Assembly: GCF_009727055.1 (NCBI RefSeq)
Contig: NC_052358.1
Span: 47,025,089 to 47,089,088, forward strand
Direction: 5' to 3'
Source: Benincasa hispida
Taxonomy: Eukaryota > Streptophyta > Magnoliopsida > Cucurbitales > Cucurbitaceae
Length of the DNA stretch: 64,000 nt
Position numbers and translations under genes: made by a program. The notes beneath the pieces are model-generated. The model ran no database searches. It saw nothing but the letters and a program-made list of their open reading frames with translations, and was not told where the DNA came from. Of the stretch, positions 36,672 to 46,060 are shown in pieces; within the stretch, counting starts at the first letter, position 1; each line of letters begins with the position of its first letter.

Positions 36672-38546
36672 TGTTGGGCTTTATGCCCTAAAATCGTAGA
36701 TAGTAAATGTTATTAATTGACCGTCATCAATAAAGAGTTGTAGATGTTAAATCAATAAATGTTAATGTTTGTATTGTTGTCTATTTTATCTTAATAACCC
36801 TAAATCCAATAAACTAACATCCAAAGCTGTCTTATGAATCTTGAACTATGTGGAGACATTCAAGGATCAATGTTCAAGATACAGCCTAAAAGGTCTATAG
36901 CATAGGGATAAAGCTGGGTACTTTATCCTAGTAACACTATGGATACGACTCACTTTGTATTTGATACAAACGTAATGATCCAATGCATTCCTATAGGTGA
37001 CACGCCAGTGAGGGTATCCCATGCAATGAGTTTGCATAAGACTAGACCACAAAATAGTAACCATTAAATGTAACACCATTGACTAGTCAGGTTTCTATTT
37101 CAACAGGATGACCTAGGCGACTTAGACTTAATCCTGAGTATATTATGAACTCCTGTTCACGAGGGATTGTCCTTTGATTTTCATGGGTGAAGGTGACCAG
37201 TACGCCGACCCAATATGCCTACCATTTTGGGGACAAGACCGAATGGGGAGCTGGAAACATAATAATACAAGATAGAACTCACTTCTTTTCACCTTAAGGG
37301 TAAGTAGATTAGTGTTTCCTTAAGTGGTGTCTCAAGGACTTGAACAAAGAGCCCTACCCTTTCATTGGTTTGAGAAGGGTTTCTATTTATTGGTTGGACC
37401 ATAAACAGGTTGTTCATTAGAGGAGCACTAGTACTTAAGAAGTTAGAGGTAACCTAAGGGTAAAACGATAATTTGACCAAGTTGGAGTTACGAACACTCA
37501 TGAAGGACTAACTTGCTGGTATTGATCTATATCTGTGGGCACAGAAATATATCTATAATGAGAAGAGTGCAGTTGTGGGTATTTAATGGAGTGTACCCAC
37601 AGTTAAGAAATATTGATTAATTTGGCTAATGAATTTAGCCAATTAATCTCATATCGTTGGAGCTTCTAATGTACAGGTTCACCAGGTCCCCTCGTTAGCT
37701 CACTACAGGATACTTCAAAGGGATAATTTGAATTGTTCAAATTAATTTGAGGAAACTATATATTAATGTGATTAATATATAATTAATTATGGATATGATC
37801 TATATTTAAATTAGAAAGTAATATTTGAATAAGTTTCAAATTAATTAATTCAAGTTAATTAGATTCACAAAAAATTAATTAATATAGAGGTTTTGCACAT
37901 ATACATGTGATGTTTATGATAATTAAATATATACATCAAAAGGGGTTTAATGTATAAATAGTTATTTACTTATTGTGCAAATTAAAATTAAATAAATGTT
38001 ATTTAATTGGGCTAATTAATTAAATAAGTGTTATTTAATTAATTATAGAATAGGAAAATAATAAGAAAAGGGCTTGACTCTTTCTCTATATAAAGACCTC
38101 CCTATGGCCTTTTAGGAACGCACACGATACACACAATACAATACACAATACCATAGTGTTACTGTGCAGAATTTTTTTCCTAAGCCATAAAAAAACCCTC
38201 TATATTCTCCAAAACCCTTTTCTCTTCTATCTCCCCAATAGTTGGATACCACCTATCCCTCTAATGGAATCCCAGAGAATAACAAGGTTACTCTCGTGGT
38301 AGTATTCGAGATTGTTAAAATTGTGTGTTATCAAGTTCGTTGGAGATCCGTTCATTAGAACTAGGAGAGGATTGTTCATGGCACTTGGGAATCTACAAAG
38401 GTAAGAATCGTTCTAATCTTTCCCCTAAAGCATGTTAATTTACATGTATATTCTATTTTAATTTAATGATTATGTTTATGTAAAAATCAGATTGCAATAT
38501 GAAGGCGTTATAACAAAACGCTTTCGCTACGGATTCAATCCATTCA
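36672..38546 (+). mobile_element. Solo LTR E splitting the tandem array
   Basis: It starts TGTTGGGCTTTATGCCC and ends CAATCCATTCA, 1,875 bp. The flanks are AGGAA and AAGAA, a 5-bp target duplication with one mismatch. It has the conserved core near 36,918 and the CGCTTTCGCTACGG variant of the 3' end. Removing it rejoins the tandem array in register. Confidence 0.85.
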
Positions 38547-38830
38547 AAGAAGTGGCAATCTTGTAAGAAAGATGAAAGTCAATTTCTTTAAGATTATGAG
38601 CACCTTCGATTTCTTTAAAATTATAAGCACCTTCTCGAGAAAGATGAAAATCGATTTCTGGGAGGTGAGGAAGTATAATCTTGTAAGAAAGATGAAAATT
38701 GATTTCTTTAAGATTATAAGCACCTTTTCAAGAAAGATAAAAATCGATTTCTGGGAGGTGAGGTGGCCAACAAATGACCATCTTTTGAGCTTGATACTTT
38801 CACTAAAAAGATGATAATCGATTTCTGATT
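38547..38830. repeat. Tandem repeat array, right part
   Basis: Continuation of the array at 36,433: AGAAAGATGAAAATCGATTT cores spaced about 45-50 bp, alternating the TTAAGATTATAAGCACC and GGGAGGTGAGG half-units. The 80-codon plus-strand open frame here is repeat-encoded. Confidence 0.8.
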
Positions 38831-39224
38831 GATGTTGTGACCTCTATTTAGTTAACCTTGGTATCAACTATGGATGGTCAACCCCCATTTTTCACCAAAT
38901 AATTATTCCACACAAAAAATTATTTGGGTCTCATAAGCAATATTCCTCTTTGTAAATAATTAAGTTTTGTTGGAAGTTCTTCAGCTAACTTGCCTTTTGT
39001 CTTTTATTTAAAATTTCTATAGAGATCTTATAAATTGATTCTTCGAATTTGCTCTGGAGATCTTTTCTTTTTATTTAATAGGAAAGTAGATCCCCTACAA
39101 TTTTGCTTTTTGTTTGATAGGGAAACATATCCTCTGTATAGCCCCCATAAAAAAAAAAAAGAGCCTTAAGATAAGGCTGGTTTGAGAGTTAGTTGGTTGG
39201 CTCGACCTCGGTCTTGGTAGGTTT
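38831..39224. other. Gypsy-type element interior, no domain recognised
   Basis: AT-rich DNA with CTCGACCTCGGTCTTGG near 39,200, which is the word repeated at 41,690-42,040. This suggests one continuous internal region before the LTR at 39,225 was inserted. Confidence 0.4.
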
Positions 39225-41301
39225 TGTTGAGGTTGATGCCCTAAAGTCTCGTGTCCTGTAGTTTGTAAACAATTTGTACGAACGCTTGTGATGTATAATA
39301 TATGATATTTACTTCACTTCTTGATTTTGCTCATCTAAATGTTTTATTTGCTTTACCACAAACCAATAAACTAAAATCCCTAGTTGTCTTTATGTAACTT
39401 AAGCATGTATGTGGTGACATAAAAGTGGACCATGTCTTAAGTGATAACCAAATTGGTCTATAGTATATGGATATAGGAGGGAAACCTCATCTTGGTAACG
39501 CTACGGATGTGGCCTGCTTTGTGGAATAGATACAAGTGTTGTGACTTGTCACAGATGGTCTGATCTTGATCATTTGTGTAGGAGACATGCGAGCGGGGGT
39601 GTCCTATATAAAAGTTTGTATAAGACCTGACCACGAAGTGTTAACGTCTCGTTATATAACACCATTCATGACAAAGACTTTACTTCACTAGGATGACCAT
39701 AGGTAAAATGACCTAAATCATGAGTGAGTTGGGAACTTCTGCCATTAAGGGCGATCCTTTGATTTGCATGGGTGCGAGTGGCCAGACCGTCGACTCAAAC
39801 CTACCACTTTGAGGATTCGTCTGATTTGGGAGTTGGGAACTCAACTACACAAGATGAAACTCACTCCTTCCCCGAAGCAGGGGTAAGTAGATAGATGGCT
39901 CCCTTAAGGCTGATTCCAAGGCTTGAACGATGTGGCGCCACACACCTTTTCATGGCTCTAGAGGTGTTCACACATAGTTAGACTATGTTGTATTGTTCAT
40001 TAGAGGGATCAGTGGTACTTAAGGAGTGAGATGTAACTACAAGGGCAAAATGGTAAATTGGCCCAACTGTACTTATGAGTATCTGTGAAGAGTTATCGTA
40101 CTCATGATTGGTTATATCCGATAGATACAGAAATATATCTGTGGTAAGAAGAGTTTAGTTGTCGGTCTTTAGTGGAATGCCTGACAGTTAATAGATGGTG
40201 GATCTCGTGGCTAAAGAGTTTAGTCAGCTATTCATGTATCGTTGGAGCTTCGAGCCATAGGTCCATAAGGTCCCATTGGTAGCTTGGATAAAGGTTGAGA
40301 ATCAGTTTTTGAGTTAGTTTGAAATGTTCAAATTGACAACTAAATGTATGTGATACATTATTTTGGAGGAAATTGGATATAAATATGATTTATATCAAGT
40401 AGAGGAGAAAACATTATAGTTGATATATGATATCAAACTATAGGTTAAGAATATAATATGATTATATTCATTATTTTATTAATTAGGTGGTTATGAGATA
40501 ATTGGCTGAAGTTTTCTCTGATTTCGTGCGATAATGGGAAGTTCGTTTCAGTTTTAATAACTGAAGAATAAAATGAAAATTGTTTTCATTTTGCATAAGA
40601 TATGTTAGATTGCTCACGGTCTGAAAACCTTGTATCGCTTAATGTTGAGAGCCTATACGATAGCGCCCACCTAACTAAACGGTCGCACACTCGCGTTTAC
40701 TAAATGATCGCCCGCGATTATCTAAACAATCGTTTACCTTTACTAGACGATCGTTCAATGCGTCGACCGTAACTAAACGATCGTTTACCTTTAGATAGAC
40801 GATCACTTAGCAATTACTACACAATCGTATACCCCGACCTAGACGATCAAGCACCCGACTATACGATAGTCATCTCCTTCTTATACTTGCTTGTTAGTAG
40901 TACACGATCACTTTTCCTCCTCCCCTCTACCAATTCCATCAAAGTCCACCCTTTTGATTTTCACTTCGAGAATACTGAGGGCTTCAAGTGGTGGTGTCGT
41001 CCCTGGTTGCTTGTTGTTTGTGCGCTACTGTTCGTATAGACGACCGTGGTGTTGCTGGGCGATTGCTTGCTGGATGAGAAAGAGTGAGAGGAGTTTCATT
41101 CACGGTGAGACCGAGTTCTTGTGAAGAAAGTCTTCAACTGGTAAGTCTCTCAGTCTCTTGTATTTTATCTTTTAAAGCATGCCAGTAATTAGTCTTTTAA
41201 TGCATATCTGTATGTTAGAATGTATGTGTGGGAATTCTATCACAATGAAATTGGAAAGATTCGCTTCCGCTCATCGGTACTCTTGTATAAGAGATCCTTC
41301 A
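39225..41301 (+). mobile_element. Solo LTR G
   Basis: It starts TGTTGAGGTTGATGCCC and ends AAGAGATCCTTCA, 2,077 bp. Both flanks are GGTTT (39,220-39,224 and 41,302-41,306), a perfect target duplication. It has the same subfamily type as the LTR at 27,585 (CGCTTCCGCTCATCGG end). It carries a distinctive 22-bp-period array at 40,655-40,870 that I do not see in the other LTRs. Confidence 0.9.
40655..40870. repeat. 22-bp-period array of ACGATCG motifs
   Basis: Ten copies of ACGATCG or one- or two-base variants begin at 40,657, 40,679, 40,704, 40,726, 40,747, 40,777, 40,799, 40,821, 40,843 and 40,863. Six of the nine spacings are 21-22 bp. The best copies form the palindrome AAACGATCGTTT. The array sits in the distal part of LTR G. 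Confidence 0.8.
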
Positions 41302-41306
41302 GGTTT

Positions 41307-41660
41307 ATCCTCAAACAGTGTTTCTTTAATCAAGTTTCACATGTTTGTCTTCGACTGTCTCCTCATCTTTCAAGATTCTAAATGATCTTTGGTTTCTGGT
41401 AATCCTTGGCCTCAACCTTGGACTATCTCTAGATCTTGAGCAACTTATCTTTCCATCAGTAAGGTTGAACCTTGATCTCAGCCTTGAATACTTAGGGTTC
41501 ACACAACCTTCTAGACATTAAGATAAGGCTGGTAGAGATCTCTGACCCTTATGTCCTTAGGGTTGGCCTCGCCTACTTTCCACAGTGCACAAGGTGTACT
41601 TAAACCCATATGGATAGTGAAAATATTTTACCTTGATGCACTTAGGGTTGGCCTCGATCA
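41307..41660 (-). other. Gypsy-type element interior, no domain recognised
   Basis: The sequence is enriched in CTTAGGGTTGGCCTCG-like words (near 41,560 and 41,645) that grade into the adjacent tandem repeat. No protein domain is recognisable on either strand. Confidence 0.4.
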
Positions 41661-42044
41661 ACCCCTTAAGCCTCGATCTTGGTTATTTGCTTCAACTCGG
41701 ACTCATTTTCCTCGACCTTGGTAGCCTCAACCTCAACCTCTACTCTTTACTCTAACTTGTTCTCCTTAGCCTCAATATTGGTCGCCTCGGACTTGGCTCT
41801 TCGTTTCTACTTGATCTCCTTGGCATCGACATCATGTCTTCGTTTTAACTTAGTCTCTTCAACCTCAGCATTGGTCACCTCAACCTTTGCTCTTTACTTC
41901 TACTTGGTCGCCTCGACCTTTGCTCTTGGCTTCTACTTGGTCTTCTCGGCCTCAATATTGGTCGCATCAACCTTGTTTCTTCGTTTTAACTTAGTCTCCT
42001 CGACCTCAATATTGTTCGTATCGGCCTTTGCTTTTCGTTTCTAC
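41661..42044 (-). repeat. 54-bp-period coding-like tandem repeat
   Basis: Units of about 54 bp combine CTCGACCTCAATATTGGTCG with CTTCGTTT and a (T/C)AACTTAGTCTC or CTACTTGGTC linker. Read on the minus strand in the frame of the element, they give Lys/Glu/Arg-rich peptides such as NIEAEETKLKRR, with stops. The array is interrupted at 42,045 and its last unit lies at 43,301-43,370. Confidence 0.7.
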
Positions 42045-43300
42045 TATAGGATCGATATGGCAACCTTAGGGAGGTGAATAGGGTTTATTAAACTTAATGA
42101 GAATTTTTTCTAAAGTGGGCCTAATTAAACAAATTAATACACTTTTGTCAATTACTAATTTAAACAAGAATTTTTATACAAATACATTTACTTAAAAAAA
42201 TCAATAAATTAGCATAAACAAGTATAAGAACAAATTGAAGCAATTAATTATATGCAATGAAATCTATTAACAAATTAATGACAAAATTAAATAAGAGAGG
42301 GATAGAGAATTTGACACTAGTAATTTTGTAGTGGTTCGGCACAACCAGCCTACATCCACTTCTCAATCTCCTCTTGGGTACTTCACTAGAAGTCATTGAC
42401 TCTTTCCACAGTTTAGAGTCGAGTTGCTACAATGTTCTTTTTTCAGAAGCAAGAACGAACTCGATCCTTTTCATGGTTGAGGATCAAAGAGTTACAACAA
42501 CTCTTTTTCTATGATCAAGAGCAAACCTTAATAAAGTATGGAAATATTAAATAGCACATTTATAATTCTCTCAACAGAGTGGATTTATAAGTTTAAAGCA
42601 CTCAGAAAATCAATACTCACAATATAGTATATCTCTCTCAAGAATAAAACAAAATGAAGCTTGGAAAGAGTAACAATGTAAACTTAATGAATTATGGAGG
42701 ATTGTAAAAAGATGTAAAATTGTTGTTGAAAATTTGGGGAAGATGAAGTGTTTAAAAAGAGAGGGAAGTTGGTGAAAATCACATTTAATTTGGGATATTA
42801 GATCTTGAAATGAAATTCAATGGTGGGGAATTTTCTTTTTCTTTTTATTTTTTTTTAAATTAGTTGTTATACACAAGAAAAAAAATAATATAATAATATA
42901 TATCTTTTAAAATTCAACAAAAAACAAATGTTCACTATGTGTCTAAAAACTAGCCATTAGAAATAAACATAAAACAACATTAAATTTATTTTTTAAAAAA
43001 CCAATCCAAAAATCAAAGCGTCACTCATCCATTGCTCGAAGTGATACCTTTCAATTGATCCAATTTGATGAGAAATATTCCACTACATCATCAACTTGAG
43101 ATTTTTTCGTTAAGTTTGTTTCAGCTATATTTTCTTGGTTTGACTCCAATTTGAGTGATTCAAATTGCGTTGGAACCATTGTTCCAAGCTCTATACAATA
43201 GACACTTAAACATATTCAAATTGTTAGTGAATAAGTACATGTTTGTTATCATCAAAACTATTAATTAATTAATTTGAGATAAAGGGCCAAAAAGCCAACA
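42045..43300. mobile_element. Solo LTR H inserted in the 54-bp repeat
   Basis: The block from TATAGGATCGATATGG to AAAGCCAACA is flanked on both sides by TCTAC (42,040-42,044 and 43,301-43,305), a perfect 5-bp target duplication. The left end is TATAGG where TGTAGG would be expected, so the terminal TG is probably mutated. At 1,256 bp with no coding content it looks like a solo LTR of a family different from the others. Orientation is not established. Confidence 0.75.
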
Positions 43301-43424
43301 TCTACTTGGTCCCCTCGACCTCATAATTGATCGCCTCGGCCTTGGTTTATCTTCGTCCAAGTTTGTTCTCATCCCTCTTACTCATGCTTTGATAAGGCAT
43401 GCAGATTATTGGTAGAACACTTTC

Positions 43425-43445
43425 TTCCCCACAAACGACGCCAAC
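43425..43445 (-). other. Primer binding site region of the gypsy-type element
   Basis: On the minus strand GTTGGCGTCGTTTGTGGGGA follows the LTR end directly. TGGCG(T/C)CGTTTGTGGGG resembles the primer binding sites of plant Ty3-gypsy elements. The tRNA cannot be named from the sequence alone. Confidence 0.6.
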
Positions 43446-44062
43446 TGTTAATGCCAAAATTTGAACATGGGGTGAATATGTCTGACCTTTACATGACACC
43501 AATAGTGAATTTGTTTGAAAGGGAGAAGAATGTTGCCTACAAAAGATAAAATCTACACACCAGTGTGGTGTCATACACACTCTGATGCTTAAGTTAGAGA
43601 GTGAAAGAATGTGGAAGATACAGAGTTTGAGAGTAGGACTCAAGTTATCTCATATGAAATTATAATGATATATTTACAGAGAAATTTGACCTTGGGTGTT
43701 CTCTAAGGTTTTTGAGTCGTCTTAAGATAATTAGATAATCTACCAGATCAAGGGATGTGCCCAATTTTGCATTTGGCTAGGGTCGGTCGAGGCCGAACGT
43801 CTCTCTTATGCCATATCTTGGGCCTAAAATGTTACTTTGGGTCGGGGACATGCGTAAAACATGCCCTATTAAGTGTTTAGCAAGGATTGCCCTTGGTTAA
43901 GACCTTAGCTCAAGGTCACTAGCTGGCCCAGGCCTAAGCCAACCTCTTCTCCTAGGCCCATTTCGGTCTTTAGTTTCCATGTTTGGCCCGTATTGTACGT
44001 CTCCTTAACTTTGTTGTTTCTAAATGTCAGTTACACCTTTTAAGTCCAAAATCACCCATAAC
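43446..44062 (-). mobile_element. 5' LTR of a gypsy-type element
   Basis: On the minus strand it starts TGTTATGGGTGATTTTGGAC at 44,062 and ends CAAATTTTGGCATTAACA at 43,446, 617 bp. The same two ends occur in the solo LTR at 8,322-8,783. The internal region runs leftwards as non-coding and Lys/Glu-repeat DNA, with no protease, RT or integrase seen back to 36.4 kb. It may be a non-autonomous derivative or have lost its pol. Confidence 0.75.
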
Positions 44063-45340
44063 ACCGATAAGATAGGAAATGCAAGAATTTACGTGGAAAA
44101 CTCTCAATTCGAAGAAAGACCACAACCCACCGAAATGAAATCCACCATGTGAAAAATTGTTACAATCACATAGAAAAATTCTCTCCCGATCCCAACTACA
44201 ATAACACTCTCTCAAAGCTTTTGACTATCCACACTATCTTCCTACTCTAAAAACTAGAGACTACATCAAGAGAATTTAACTAAAGTTAGCACACTTAAGC
44301 TTAAAGTGTTTCAAACTGAAAAAATTGAAAACTAAAGACATGAACTCCTTTTATAAGTTTGGAGTCCATCCCCATTCTTCAATTTAACGGATGTAGAACA
44401 AATTTCACTTCTAATATTTTGTCAAAAACTCAGTATTATTTAGAAGGTTAGTCCACTTCTTATCAATTCAAAAGTTGAGTAGTAGACAATGTGGAAAAAA
44501 AATTTAGAGTAGACTTTGTAAAATGAATTTTATCAATAGGAAAATCGATAAGATCTAATGTTTGAATTTATAATATTTATGTAATAAATTGTACGTCACT
44601 CCACCCATAAACGTCATTTAAATTGGGATAATTATATCAGAATAATTGATGCATATCTACAAATATCACAGAAATAAATAAATGTTAACCGTTTAAATTT
44701 CTAGATTTTGATTTTAGAAAATTAAGCCCATAAACCCCTTGTTCAACTCTAAATGTCTGCTTTGCTATGTGCTTTTTACCAAATATTTTTTAAAAAATCA
44801 AACCAGGTTGAGGAAACAAAAAAAATCTTTAAAAATTGTTTTTATTTTTAAATTTAATTAAAAATTCAAGTATTTTACTTAAGAAAAATATAAATATTTT
44901 AAGAATTTGAGAAAAAATAGGTTTAATTTTAAAAAACTAAATAACTATAAGACCTAAGCTAAGGGTAATAAAACAGACCCTAAAATTTGATAACCATTTG
45001 ATTTTTGTATTTCAATTTTCAAAAGTTAAACTTATAAAAAATACTTTCTTTCACCTATGAACTTTCATAATTTGTCATCTTTGTACTCATAATTTCAAAA
45101 GTTCAATTTTTGAAATGTAAAAAAAAAAAAAAAAAAAAAAATTGTTTCTTTTAAGAGAGATAAAAAAGGAAATTAAGAAAAAACAAGTAGAACAGGGATG
45201 GTTATTTGTAGCCAAACTGAGTTCCATTTATCTCATTGTTCCTTATTTTAGTGAACCTTTGCTAATAAACTTATGCTAATCCGGAAATCAAGTTGTACTA
45301 TGCTATAAAGGTAAGAAAATGATAATGAAAATCACATTTA
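44063..45340. other. Intergenic DNA with a possible LTR remnant
   Basis: 44,063-44,360 contains TTTACGTGGAAAACTCTC and related words typical of dicot copia LTR transcripts, but its ends are not visible. 44,780-45,110 resembles a degraded relative of the fold-back element at 45,341. A poly-A run lies at 45,118-45,140. No gene is seen. Confidence 0.45.
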
Positions 45341-45651
45341 TCTAAATCCCATTTGGTAATCATTTTATTTTTTTTATTTTTGTTTTTAAAAATTAAGCCT
45401 ATTTCATTAACATTTCTTAAAATAATTGCATCTTTCTTAAGTACAATAGTTGAATTCTTAGTCAAATTTAAAAAACAAAAACAACTTTTTGAAAACAACT
45501 TTTTTTAGTTCTCAAAATTTGACTTGGTTTTTTAAACCATTAGTGAAAAGTAGATAATAAAGAAAGAAATTTGGAGATGAAAGTAATATCCATAAGCTTA
45601 ATTTTCAAAAACAAAAACAAAAAGTAAAATAGTTACCAAATGAAACCCTAG
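45341..45651. mobile_element. Fold-back MITE-like element
   Basis: The left end CATTTGGTAATCATTTTATT is matched in inverse by the right end (complement of AAAATAGTTACCAAATG). Both arms continue into TTTTTGTTTTTAAAAATTAAGC. The interior again contains an inverted pair (GTCAAATTT ... AAATTTGAC). It has no coding capacity. It lies about 300 bp downstream of the NUP205 stop codon. Confidence 0.65.
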
Positions 45652-45962
45652 TAATTCACTTCTAATTTGGTAAAAAATTGTACATTTATCCCTTTGGTCT
45701 GTAGACCGAAATTATACAATTCCATATCATTGTTTTCTTCTAATCCCATATAAGCTCGCAACTTACATTTTCATAATAATTTACTAGTACTATTTTAGCT
45801 AAATAACTGGATGGCTATGCAGGAAAAGCCGTATATATACAAAAAGTAATTACAATATCTCCAATCTCTTTTGAAAAAGAGACGTAAGAGAATCAAGCAT
45901 CTTATGACGAAAATTCCAAATCTCTACATGCTTCACAAACATTCACCTGCAAAGCCCAGTCC

Positions 45963-46060
45963 TCACGACTTCTCACTCTGCACCAAGCCAGGATAGACAA
46001 ACGACAATATTTGCTTCAAGGATTTCACCGACTGTTTCAAGAATGCATGACCCTCAACAC
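45963..46060 (-). CDS. NUP205: NUP205 terminal exon K
   Basis: Acceptor AAATGTAG/GTGTTG after an 84-bp intron. The split Gly codon leads into VEGHAFLKQSVKSLKQI and ends YPGLVQSEKS before TGA. The C-terminus resembles other plant NUP205 ends in having a final SLKQI-x-YPG segment. Confidence 0.88.

Noticed and set aside
41679..42077. 132-codon plus-strand ORF with Ser/Phe/Leu-rich repeats.
   Set aside because: It is the antisense reading of the 54-bp repeat in the gypsy-type interior. It crosses into LTR H and has no homology that I recognise.
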